From contig WAOS01000024.1 in NCBI GenBank assembly GCA_015521185.1, positions 1 through 32,641 of the forward strand: a stretch of 32,641 nucleotides of DNA. The letters are read 5' to 3'. The notes under the pieces are model-generated. The model saw nothing but the letters and a program-made list of their open reading frames with translations. It was not told the DNA's origin and did not search any database. The translations under genes were made by a program, and so were the position numbers. How positions within the stretch are numbered: position 1 is the first letter of the stretch; each line of letters opens with the position of its first letter. Below, piece by piece: positions 1 to 8,592 of the stretch. The stretch is from Desulfurococcales archaeon (GTDB taxonomy: Archaea > Thermoproteota > Thermoprotei_A > Sulfolobales > Acidilobaceae).

Positions 1-10
1 ATAGGAGTCC

Positions 11-43
11 GTCCGTGGGCTCGGAGATGTGTATAAGAGACAG
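11..43. other. Nextera transposase adapter remnant (includes 19-bp Tn5 mosaic end at 25-43)
   Basis: gtccgtgggctcggagatgtgtataagagacag matches Nextera read-2 adapter GTCTCGTGGGCTCGGAGATGTGTATAAGAGACAG apart from a small 5' difference; AGATGTGTATAAGAGACAG is the mosaic end. Confidence 0.97.
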
Positions 44-917
44 GGGCTATTGCGTGGGCGAGCCCTAAGCCGCTGTTGGTGAACGCCATACCTGCCATAG
101 TGGCCGCCGCGTGTAGGAGGTCCCAGCCCTCTCCTTCCCGCAGCGCTCTGGGAGCGGTAGTGAATATGAGCGCGGCCGCCTTCTCCGCGAGAGCCTCGCT
201 AAAGGGGTTCGAGGCGGTGCTCGCAATACTCTCCAGCGCGTGACTGAGAGCGTCTACAAGCGCGCCAACGCGCACGCGCTCCGGCGCGCTCCTGGGCAGA
301 TCAGGGTCTAGAACGGAGGCGTGGGGGACAACTTCGAAGCTTCCAACAGCTATCTTCACACGCTCGCCTCCAGGACCCTCACCAACGAGGACTATGCCGT
401 AGCTCGCGTCGCTGCCAGTGCCGGAAGTAGTTGGAACAGCGATGAGATAGGGCTTCTCAAACTCTACCCCGAGAGGGTTGAAAGGAGCCACATCACTAAC
501 GCTAAGCCCAGGCCTCTTAGCAAGGACACTCGCAGCCTTGGCAACATCAATTACACTGCCGCCCCCGATAGCGATCACCGCATCAACATCCCTCGCTAGA
601 GCCGAGGCTTTCTCGGCGACGCTCACAGGGGGCTCGGGAGGAACATCGCTAAACACTCTGACCTCATACGAAGAACTAAGCGAGTCTATTATCTCCCTTA
701 CATGTGGAAGGTTAACTATGACTCCGTCACTAACGATGAGAACTCGCTTAACACCCCACACATTTAGGAGACCAGCTATAGCCTCTCCCGCGCGCTCCCC
801 CCATAGAATTCTCCTGGGAAAACCGAGCTCCGCCAAACCGGACACCCACGATAATATTTTGAGCCCGCGAGCATAAACGTGCTGTCCGCACTCATGAGAT
901 GGCCGGCGGGTAAGCAC
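44..917 (-). CDS. Iron-containing alcohol dehydrogenase family protein, 3'-truncated by the contig edge
   Basis: Own reverse-strand translation (absent from ORF track because partial): ...DVDAVIAIGGGSVIDVAKAASVLAKRP...PYLIAVPTTSGTGSDASYGIVLV...VLDPDLPRSAPERVRVGALVDALSHALESI...GLGLAHAIA; GGGSxxDxAK and PTTxGTGSE-like motifs and metal-ligand D/H positions of Fe-ADH. GTG start at 917 is a guess. Confidence 0.9.
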
Positions 918-951
918 TGAGAAGGGCGAAGTGGGGGGTACACACTCATCC

Positions 952-985
952 GGCCCGGGGGGTCCCCCCGCGCGCCGCCCGGGCC
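952..985. repeat. GC-rich inverted repeat in the divergent 5' intergenic region
   Basis: GGCCCGGG (952-959) ... CCCGGGCC (978-985), with a nested GGGGGG-T-CCCCCC. Confidence 0.55.
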
Positions 986-1094
986 TCGGTGGACTAGTCA
1001 CTCTATATTGAGTAGGCCACAGCAATAAAACCTACTGGTTAGAGAACGAGCACAACCCCCGAGCTTTTTCCCCTCGCTCATATACGCACATCCA

Positions 1095-2543
1095 GTGGTG
1101 TCCGCTGTGGATACGGACATAGTTATTGTTGGCGCCGGGGTTAACGGGCTGGCTGCTGCCAAGGTTCTTGCCGGCGAAGGCTTGAGAGTGCTGGTTATCG
1201 ATGCTAACCCGTTCCCCGGAGGCCTCGCCGGCGGCTTCCCCGGGATTGCTGATAGCATGTTCGCCTACGCCATAGGCCTGGTCCCGGGAGAAGTTGACAA
1301 GTTCCTAGGCATAGGGCTGAGCAGTCTACTGCACGAGCCGGATCCCAGCTGGGTCGATATGGGCGGCGACGGCGAGATACTTTTCAGGTGGTGGAGGAGT
1401 AGGAGCAGGCTCCACGAGGAGGCGCGCGAGAGAGGATTGCCTGGCCTCGAGGGCCTGCTAAGGCTTGTCGACAGCTTCTGGGCCTGCTACAAGCGCGCAG
1501 GACTCTACTACACGTGGGAGCCTCCGAGCCCGGACCGGGCTGCGGCGGCCCTCGGAGAATGCGGTGATAACGCTGCAAGACTATTGGAGGAGTCTAGCTC
1601 TCGGGTCTTGAGAGAGTATCTCCCCGTTCACGCGTGGAGCCTAGTCCTGTACCCGTCAATGTACAATAGCAATGGCTTCGCCCTGGCCTACTACCTTCAG
1701 AATAGCAACGTTTGGAGCCTCCCCCTCGCTGGTACGAGGCTCGTATCTCATAGGCTCTACGAGCTCGCGCGCTCGGCAGGGGCGGAGTTCCTGCTTGGCG
1801 AGATGGTTGTTGGACTAGAGGTTAGCAATAGTGGGGTTGCGGGTGTCCGGACCGCTGGGGGGCGAAGGATTAGTGCTAGAGCAACGCTATACGCCGGCCC
1901 GATATTCTCCCTCCCGCGATTGGAGGGTGCGGGGAGACTATTAGAGGAGTGGGAGATCCGAGCGCTCAGGCTTATGTCTAGGAGGAGGCTGGACGTAGTC
2001 CGCGTCGACTACTATGTTAGGAGGAGGCCTTCTCCTCCTAGAGAGGAGGGCTGGAGGGGCTGGCCCATTATTGTTTACTGGACCGAGCGGGGCGGGGGCG
2101 AGTACACGTATCCCTCCCTTTACGCCGGGAACCCGCTTCTCGTTCAGGGTAGCGGCGGCATACGTGATCCTTTCAATCCTCTACCACCTGGAGTGGAAGA
2201 GGAAGATATTATTGTCGCATACGTGAGGGGGCGTAGAGAACAGGAGAGGTGCTGCTTCAACTCTACGGGGCATCCAGACCATGTGCCAATGGTGGACCCG
2301 TACCTCATGGATAAGAGGCCTCTCCCGGGCTGGGCTAGCTATAAGACGAGCGCGCCGGGCCTCTACCATGGGAGCGCTAGCAGCTACCCGGGAGGAGAGG
2401 TTAATCTCGTCGCCGGGCTCAACGCTGCTATGCGCATACTAGTCGATTTGGGCTACCGTGACCGGGCGGAGAGGATCAGGAGGAGCCTCGAGAGCTTGGC
2501 TTTCAGCGGGAAAAAGCCTAGTGGGGGAGGCCTACTTTCCTAG
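1095..2543 (+). CDS. FAD-dependent oxidoreductase, phytoene desaturase/carotenoid isomerase-like
   Basis: N-terminal dinucleotide fold DIVIVGAGVNGLAAAKVLAGEGLRVLVIDANPFPGG; C-terminal GLYHGSASSYPGGEVNLVAGLNAA. Confidence 0.85.
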   Translation: MVSAVDTDIVIVGAGVNGLAAAKVLAGEGLRVLVIDANPFPGGLAGGFPGIADSMFAYAIGLVPGEVDKFLGIGLSSLLHEPDPSWVDMGGDGEILFRWWRSRSRLHEEARERGLPGLEGLLRLVDSFWACYKRAGLYYTWEPPSPDRAAAALGECGDNAARLLEESSSRVLREYLPVHAWSLVLYPSMYNSNGFALAYYLQNSNVWSLPLAGTRLVSHRLYELARSAGAEFLLGEMVVGLEVSNSGVAGVRTAGGRRISARATLYAGPIFSLPRLEGAGRLLEEWEIRALRLMSRRRLDVVRVDYYVRRRPSPPREEGWRGWPIIVYWTERGGGEYTYPSLYAGNPLLVQGSGGIRDPFNPLPPGVEEEDIIVAYVRGRREQERCCFNSTGHPDHVPMVDPYLMDKRPLPGWASYKTSAPGLYHGSASSYPGGEVNLVAGLNAAMRILVDLGYRDRAERIRRSLESLAFSGKKPSGGGLLS

Positions 2544-4646
2544 GGCGGACTTAAGGGCTTTGGGGAACGCTTGTAGGAGTGGGAACGCTATCATCGCTAT
2601 ACCCAGGGCCGCCACTAGGTCTCCCACTAGCCTGGCCCATATTGCCCAGCCCATGCTGCTCCAGAGGCCTGGCTCGCCGTTGGGCAGGATTAGGCCCTTG
2701 ATCGCCCAGTACCCGTTTGCCTGTGCTACACTCATCTGAGCGAGCATCAGTATTCCCAGGCTAAGTATTATCTGCAGGTAGAAGCCTGCCCCGACAAGTA
2801 TTGCTGCCTTCCTAGCCGTGCGTAGGAAGCTGTCGCTGACAGCGCCGCTAAGGTAGAACGCTACCACCCACATTAGCATAGTCGGCACTCCGTATGCTAG
2901 AGGCATTGCCAGGTGGGCGTGGACCATTGTGGCCTGGGACCCGTGGAGGTAGTAGTTGACTACGGGCAGGTTTATGAGGCCCGCTCCGAACGCCACCACT
3001 CCTATGGCTCCTCCAAAGGCAGCGACAAGCACGAAGGTGAGCAGAGTCTTCTGGAGCTCGGTCTTGACCTCGCCCCTCTTCCACAGCACTAGCGCGTACG
3101 CTATTAGGAATCCTATGGGGAGGACCTCTAGCGTGCTTATCGCTGCGCCAACGTACATCCAGAACGTTGGCTCGCCTCCCCAGTAGTAGTGGTGCGCCGT
3201 ACCTATCATTCCAGTAGCTATCTCCAGGCTCGCGTCTAGACCCGCGACGGCGACCGCTAGCTTTGGCGGTACGAGGCCCGCTATTACTAGGAGTATTAGG
3301 AGTATCGGTATGACGATGGCGGGCCAGAAGCCCTCGACGAAAGCGTGAATTGTTATCCACCGGAAGTACTCGTCCATCGTGAAGTTGGAGAAGGGCTTGA
3401 CGAATGGCAGGGCCCCTATGAAAGCTCCCATCGCTGTGCCTGCCAGCCCTATGCTCAGTATCTTGAGTAGAGCGTTGAACGGGTACTGGTTCTGCCTAGC
3501 AGCCTTATAGGTTACGAGCGCTAGATAGGCTAGTAGAGCCGCAACCAGTACTAGCCACAAGGTGCCAAGGCTCACCACAGGCCTCCCCTGGCTGCCGATG
3601 ACAAACCACAGGGGCTCCGGGATCTTGCCTAGGTAGCTCAGCCATACTCCTAGCAGGCCTAGCAGCGCCACCGTGCCGCCCGCTCCTAGTATGGCGAGGG
3701 CCTTACTGTTGGTGAGCTTCACGCCGAAGTATGGGAGCGTGAACAGGGCGAAGCTCACCCATGTTACGGCGATCCAGAGTATTGCTAGGTTGTAGTGGAG
3801 GCCTCTTGCAACGTTGAAGGGCAGAATGTTGTGCGTGTCTATCCCGTACATGGTCGGCTCCGTGTACATATGCATAAGGTAGCCGCCTAGGAGGCCCTGG
3901 ATCATGAGCCCGAGCATTGCGAGAGCCATTCCGAGTAGAGCGAGCCTTTGCGCGCTGCTAGGGCTCGGCAGATTCACGACTATCCTCTCGTCCCTCCAGT
4001 AGTCTAGGAACTTAATGACGACGTAGCCGGCCAGAGGCATTATTACTAGGAGCAGTATGAACATTGTGAGCCAGGTAGCCCGGACCGGGTCGTGGCTAGC
4101 CTCTACGAGGCCCGGAGTATAGGGGAAGCCATTGGTGTATCCCTGCATAGCTATAAGAGCCGTCCACGTGTAGTAGGAGACTATCTTCCTAATGTCCTCG
4201 TCGCTCAGGAGCCCGTCGGCAAGCCTGTTCTCGCCGAACTCATCTTTAAAGAACTTCTTGAAGAAGTCGAGGCCTGCCTGGTAGCCAGCCTCGACGGCGG
4301 GGCTCACAACGAAAATCTTGCCACCTTCAAGCTGCTCCACGCTGGCCTTTCCAGTAGTGTTCTGAGCGTCCTGTATAAACTTCAGCATGTACGCCGTATA
4401 GTCCATGCCCATGTAGCCGCCGAAGCCCAGAATGCTACCGTAGTCCTGCAGCCCATACCTCTGCACTAGGGCTTTGCCCTCGACTATGTCATTGCCCGTG
4501 AAGAGCACGCCATTCGGCCCCCTCACCTCTTCCGGCACTGGTGGTAGGTGCTGGAATGTGTAGGCGGCACCGGCAAAGTACACTAGATATACGAGTATTG
4601 CTGCCGCGAGCACGACCTTGCTCCAGCCATTACCGTTACGGGCCAA
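2532..4646 (-). CDS. norB: Quinol-dependent nitric oxide reductase-like heme-copper oxidase superfamily protein (qNOR type)
   Basis: 704 aa, many TM segments; N-terminal qNOR-like GPNGVLFTGNDIVEGKALVQRYGLQDYGSILGFGGYMGMDYTA; metal ligands in RGLHYNLAILW, IHAFVEGFW, GTAHHYYWGGEP, TMVHAHLAMPLAYG; no CxxCH. Confidence 0.88.
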   Translation of the reverse strand: MARNGNGWSKVVLAAAILVYLVYFAGAAYTFQHLPPVPEEVRGPNGVLFTGNDIVEGKALVQRYGLQDYGSILGFGGYMGMDYTAYMLKFIQDAQNTTGKASVEQLEGGKIFVVSPAVEAGYQAGLDFFKKFFKDEFGENRLADGLLSDEDIRKIVSYYTWTALIAMQGYTNGFPYTPGLVEASHDPVRATWLTMFILLLVIMPLAGYVVIKFLDYWRDERIVVNLPSPSSAQRLALLGMALAMLGLMIQGLLGGYLMHMYTEPTMYGIDTHNILPFNVARGLHYNLAILWIAVTWVSFALFTLPYFGVKLTNSKALAILGAGGTVALLGLLGVWLSYLGKIPEPLWFVIGSQGRPVVSLGTLWLVLVAALLAYLALVTYKAARQNQYPFNALLKILSIGLAGTAMGAFIGALPFVKPFSNFTMDEYFRWITIHAFVEGFWPAIVIPILLILLVIAGLVPPKLAVAVAGLDASLEIATGMIGTAHHYYWGGEPTFWMYVGAAISTLEVLPIGFLIAYALVLWKRGEVKTELQKTLLTFVLVAAFGGAIGVVAFGAGLINLPVVNYYLHGSQATMVHAHLAMPLAYGVPTMLMWVVAFYLSGAVSDSFLRTARKAAILVGAGFYLQIILSLGILMLAQMSVAQANGYWAIKGLILPNGEPGLWSSMGWAIWARLVGDLVAALGIAMIAFPLLQAFPKALKSALGK

Positions 4647-4672
4647 CTAGTACACCCCATTCTAGCGGAGTA

Positions 4673-4696
4673 TTCGATAATGTGATCGAAACATTA
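4673..4696. promoter_or_regulatory. Overlapping inverted repeats, putative operator near the norB-like gene start
   Basis: TTCGAT-AATGTG-ATCGAA (4673-4690) and TAATGT-GATCGAA-ACATTA (4678-4696), both perfect inverted repeats, between a TATA-like element and the ORF start. Confidence 0.55.
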
Positions 4697-4698
4697 GG

Positions 4699-4708
4699 TC
4701 ATATATGG
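4699..4708. promoter_or_regulatory. TATA-like element in the norB/regulator divergent promoter region
   Basis: tcatatatgg, AT-rich island between divergent ORFs. Confidence 0.45.
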
Positions 4709-4714
4709 TTAGGA

Positions 4715-4729
4715 GTTAACCGGGTTAAC
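4715..4729. promoter_or_regulatory. Perfect palindrome GTTAACC-G-GGTTAAC, putative operator for the divergent regulator
   Basis: 7-bp arms, 1-nt spacer, between the TATA-like element and the regulator ORF. Confidence 0.55.
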
Positions 4730-4799
4730 CCCCTCGCCGCGTACCTACGCCCCGTTAAAACCCCGTGCCGTCCCAGCGGGGAACAGAGGGGCGCTAGTA

Positions 4800-5276
4800 G
4801 TGAAGGCCCTCGTCATCGAAGCGGAACCCTGCGAGACCGTCAAGAAGCTCGCGCCAAGCTCCTATGTCGGCTTCAGAATGCTCTCATGCGGGAAAATAGA
4901 GCACTTGCTCATCGCTGATAACCAGGTTAGAAGAGTCAGGAAGGGGTGCGAGAATTGCGTGCTCGGGGTTCTAGTGAGAAGCGGCCACCTTATAGGACAG
5001 CCCAGCATAACGAAAAGCGGTAAGCTACGCTTCATCGTGGCTGACACCGTGGATACGAGGCGAGTCATAAGGAAGTATGGATCCCAGGTGGTTTCCAGCG
5101 AGCAAGTCGACATTAGGGGTATATCGCTTACGAGGAAGCAGAGGGAGATAGTTGAGATGCTTGCTAGCAACGAGAACATAAGCAGTATCGCTCGAACTAT
5201 GGGCATAAGCAAGGCGGCCGCTTGGAAGCTTGTAAAGAAGACTCTGAGGAAAGTGGCTAGGCTGCACGCGGGCTAG
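4800..5276 (+). CDS. HTH transcriptional regulator with Cys-containing N-terminal domain (Bat/HTH_10-like C-terminus)
   Basis: GTG start; C-terminal ISLTRKQREIVEMLASNENISSIARTMGISKAAAWKLVKKTLRKVARLHAG is a clear HTH; N-terminal Cys11, Cys30 and C50xxC53. Confidence 0.78.
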   Translation: MKALVIEAEPCETVKKLAPSSYVGFRMLSCGKIEHLLIADNQVRRVRKGCENCVLGVLVRSGHLIGQPSITKSGKLRFIVADTVDTRRVIRKYGSQVVSSEQVDIRGISLTRKQREIVEMLASNENISSIARTMGISKAAAWKLVKKTLRKVARLHAG

Positions 5277-5332
5277 GATTTTATCGTAGCGCCCACGCCC
5301 ACCACCTACTCCTCGGGGGAGGGTGCGCCAAA

Positions 5333-6598
5333 ATGGCTAGGTATATTGAGAAACTCACACCTGTATCGGAGGCTTTACGCCTCCTAAAAGAGAGGGTTAG
5401 CCCTATCGAGGAGTGGTTCGACGCTCCCGTCTGGGAGGCTAACGGGATGGTTCTCGCGAGAGACGTACACGCCCCGATAGACTGGCCCCCTAGGGACAGA
5501 AGTGCCTACGACGGTTATGCCGTGAGGAGCGTGGATACGCCTGGGAGGCTTAAGCTCGTGGGCTCTGCGACCATAGGGAGCATCCCCGCGATAAGGCTCG
5601 GCCCTGGAGAGGCAGCATACGTTACCACAGGAGGCTTTCTCCCGGAGGGGGCCGACGCTGTTGTTCCCGAGGAGAACGCTAGTGTCGAGGGCGGACACGT
5701 AATTATTGACCAGAGGGTGGAGCCCGGCAGCTACGTGGACAAGCGGGGCAGCCTCGTCTCGAAGGGGCAACTAGTGGCGAAGCGCGGCACTGTACTAACA
5801 GTATTAGACATAGCAGGCCTAGTCGAGTCGGCAATAACAGAGGTGCCCGTGTATAGGAGGGTTAAGATAGCGATCGTCAGCACTGGCAACGAGCTCATCT
5901 ACCCGGGCGAGCCCGCGTGGACAGCTCGCGAGATCCTGTCTGGAAAGGTTGTGGCGACGACTGGCGCAGTGTTAGCCCAGTACCTTCAAGATTACGTGCC
6001 CTGGGCGGAGCTAGTCCACGAGGCGCTCCTACCCGACGACTTAGAGGCTGTCTCCTGGACCGTTGAGAGGCTACTGCCTCACGCCGACATAATTCTCGTC
6101 ACCGGAGGGACCGGACCGAGCACCATAGATCTCTTCTACAGGCTTAGAGATAAGCTCGGAGGCGAGCTAGTATTCAGGGGGCTCAAGGTCGTGGGAGGCA
6201 AACCCACAAGCGCCTACATAGTAGACGGTAAACCTGTCATAGGGCTGAGCGGCTACCCGATAAGCGCTCTCCACGGCTTCATAAGACTAGTCTACCCCCT
6301 CCTCATACACATGGGCAACGTCAGGAGGCCAGCGCCGCCACTACCAATAGTTTGGGCTGTCCTGGCTAGCAGGGTCGAGCCTAAGAGGCCTAGACCGATA
6401 AAGGTGCGACTCCGCGTTGAGAACGGTAGAATCGTTGCCGAGCCCCTCCCCTGGAAGTACCAGAAGAGCAGCGCTGGGATCGGCCTAGTAATGGCCGACG
6501 GTCTAGCCCTCACAGGCGAGGAGCCGCTGGAGCCGGGGAGCCTAGTACCGGTCCTCCTCTATAGGGCGCCCGCCGGGTGGAGGCCCCCAATCCCGTAG
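5333..6598 (+). CDS. moeA: Molybdopterin molybdenumtransferase MoeA
   Basis: APIDWPPRDRSAYDGYAV, TTGGFLPEGADAVVPEE, IAIVSTGNELI, DIILVTGGTGPSTIDLF, GLKVVGGKPTSAYIVDGKPVIGLSGYPISAL are typical MoeA motifs. Confidence 0.95.
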   Translation: MARYIEKLTPVSEALRLLKERVSPIEEWFDAPVWEANGMVLARDVHAPIDWPPRDRSAYDGYAVRSVDTPGRLKLVGSATIGSIPAIRLGPGEAAYVTTGGFLPEGADAVVPEENASVEGGHVIIDQRVEPGSYVDKRGSLVSKGQLVAKRGTVLTVLDIAGLVESAITEVPVYRRVKIAIVSTGNELIYPGEPAWTAREILSGKVVATTGAVLAQYLQDYVPWAELVHEALLPDDLEAVSWTVERLLPHADIILVTGGTGPSTIDLFYRLRDKLGGELVFRGLKVVGGKPTSAYIVDGKPVIGLSGYPISALHGFIRLVYPLLIHMGNVRRPAPPLPIVWAVLASRVEPKRPRPIKVRLRVENGRIVAEPLPWKYQKSSAGIGLVMADGLALTGEEPLEPGSLVPVLLYRAPAGWRPPIP

Positions 6599-6673
6599 GG
6601 GCTACGCAATAATAGGCGGCCGGGGATAGTCACTTACACGGCTGGGGGGTCTCCCCCGGGGAGGTGCCCTGTC

Positions 6674-7336
6674 ATGCCTAAAATTCCGGTTAAGCTCGTG
6701 AGCTGGGACGAGATCGTCGAGTGGTCGAGAGGGCTTGCTAAGAGGGTTGAGGAGAGCGGTTACACGCCGGACGCTATTGTTGCTGTAGCGAGAGGGGGCT
6801 ACGTTCCGGCCAGGCTCCTATGCGATTTCCTGGATGTAACCGATCTCCTAAGCGTGCAGAGCCAGCACTGGGTCGAGGCGGCGAAGGCGCAGGAGAAGGC
6901 CGTCCTTAAGTACCCCTATAAGGTCGATATGAGAGGTAAGCGCCTCCTCCTGGTGGACGACATAGTTGATACTGGAGAGACCCTTCTCCTCGCTCGGGAT
7001 TTCATACGCGACAACTGGGAGCCCGACGAGGTAAGAGTTGCAGTGCTGCAGTGGATAAGCACTGTCGCGAAGTTCAGGCCAGACTACTACTATATTGAGG
7101 TCCGCGACTGGACCTGGTTCCAGTACCCGTGGACCCGCCTAGAGGACACTCAGCAGTTCATACAGCGCATACTCCGGGAGGACCCGCGGCTCCAAGACAA
7201 GAAGGAGGTTGAGGCAGACCTGCTGGTACAGGTCTTCCGCGAGTGGTACGGCATCTCCCCTGAGGATCTAGGCTGGTACTGGGAGGAGGCTATCAGGAGG
7301 CTTGAGAAGAAGGGAGTCCTACGCGTCAAGAGCTAG
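6674..7336 (+). CDS. Archaeal purine (hypoxanthine/xanthine-guanine type) phosphoribosyltransferase
   Basis: PDAIVAVARGGYVPARLLCDFL and PRPP loop KRLLLVDDIVDTGETLLLA. Confidence 0.92.
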   Translation: MPKIPVKLVSWDEIVEWSRGLAKRVEESGYTPDAIVAVARGGYVPARLLCDFLDVTDLLSVQSQHWVEAAKAQEKAVLKYPYKVDMRGKRLLLVDDIVDTGETLLLARDFIRDNWEPDEVRVAVLQWISTVAKFRPDYYYIEVRDWTWFQYPWTRLEDTQQFIQRILREDPRLQDKKEVEADLLVQVFREWYGISPEDLGWYWEEAIRRLEKKGVLRVKS

Positions 7337-8513
7337 GCCCCTCGCCGCGTTTATCCTACTATCACTCGTAAGCCTCCTCAGCGACACCGCATACGAGGGG
7401 GCGAGAGGGGTCCTAGGACCCTACACGAGGATCCTCCAAGCCAGCATGCTAGTGGCGGGCGGTCTAATGATTGGAGAGCTAGTAGGCCAGCTCGTCCGCG
7501 CGGCGACGGGGGGAATAGTCTATAAGTTGCACACTCCCAGAGCCCTCTGGGGTCTCACGCTTGCCGGCTACATTGTTAACCTCGTGGCCGTCCCCCTGCT
7601 CGCCCTAGTCGGCCGCTGGGAGGAGGCGCTAGCACTCGTAATAGTCGAGAGAGCGGGCAAGGGGCTCAGGGCTCCCGCCAGGGACGTTATCCTAGCGGAG
7701 ATAGCGGAGAAGACAAGAGGGTTAGGGGCTCATAGGGCGTTCGCCCTTCACGAGCTAGCCGATCAGGTGGGCGCCGTCCTAGGGCCGCTAATGATCGCTG
7801 TGGCAGCCTCACACGCGGGAGTCCGCACTGGCCTCGCACTAACAGCAATCCCCGCGGGGCTAGCCCTAGCCGCTCTCGCACTAGCCATATATTACTATCC
7901 GAGCCCGGGCGCCCCAGCCCGGTCCGGGCAGAGCGGGAAAGCGCCCCGCCGGCTCCTGCTCGCGGCCGCAGGCATAGGACTCTCGCTAGCCCCACTACCA
8001 GCGTGGCCCGTAGCTACGTATAACCTAGAACCGGCCAGGGCGGCGGGTCTCTATAGTGCTGCGATGGCAGCTGACGCGCTTGCAGCCCTCGCAGTAGGAG
8101 AGCTTGCCCGTCGAAAGGGGCTGGCAAGCATCTCATCGATACCTGTTCTCGGCCTAGCTACAGGGCTTCTCCTAGCAGTCGCCCTCAGCAAGGGAGGCAA
8201 CTGGATTATCCTCTTCGCCGTCTCCTGGGGCATCACGATGGGCGCCTACGAGGTCCTCTCCCGCTCCAGCGTAGCTGTAATGCTTAGAGGCCCAGGTGCT
8301 AGGGGTCTCGCCTACGGAGTTCTAGGCTTGTCTACAGCGATAGCGATGCTAGCGAGCGGTCTAGGCTACGCCTCCGTAATACCAGCTCTTGGGCCTCTCG
8401 GAGCCATCCTAACAGCTATTATACTAGCAACGCCGGGCCCCGCGCTCCTCATAGCCTCGTTAGCCCGCGGCGACCCGCGCAAAGCGGGGGCGAGTCCTAA
8501 CAGGCCTCGGTAA
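7302..8513 (+). CDS. MFS transporter
   Basis: 12-TM-like hydrophobic protein with LLSDTAYEGARGVLGPY start and ERAGKGLRAPARDVILAE motif; TTG start overlaps upstream CDS end. Confidence 0.85.
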   Translation: MRRRESYASRARPLAAFILLSLVSLLSDTAYEGARGVLGPYTRILQASMLVAGGLMIGELVGQLVRAATGGIVYKLHTPRALWGLTLAGYIVNLVAVPLLALVGRWEEALALVIVERAGKGLRAPARDVILAEIAEKTRGLGAHRAFALHELADQVGAVLGPLMIAVAASHAGVRTGLALTAIPAGLALAALALAIYYYPSPGAPARSGQSGKAPRRLLLAAAGIGLSLAPLPAWPVATYNLEPARAAGLYSAAMAADALAALAVGELARRKGLASISSIPVLGLATGLLLAVALSKGGNWIILFAVSWGITMGAYEVLSRSSVAVMLRGPGARGLAYGVLGLSTAIAMLASGLGYASVIPALGPLGAILTAIILATPGPALLIASLARGDPRKAGASPNRPR

Positions 8514-8559
8514 ATATTTCTTTAGCAGCTTTAGATAGTGCAAATCACCTTATTAGCCC

Positions 8560-8576
8560 CCAGAATATATATGTAT
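8560..8576 (+). promoter_or_regulatory. TATA-box-like promoter of the serine protease gene (near-leaderless spacing)
   Basis: cagaatatatatgtata about 20-30 nt upstream of ATG 8593. Confidence 0.5.
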
Positions 8577-8592
8577 AGCCCAGTGACTCCCC

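Noticed and set aside
478-876. ORF-track 132-aa ORF on + strand
   Set aside because: Antisense to the partial Fe-ADH gene, whose reverse-strand translation has clear family motifs; high-GC shadow ORF.
2848-3360. 170-aa minus ORF inside the NOR gene
   Set aside because: Alternate-frame ORF inside a strongly supported CDS; R/G/P-rich composition.
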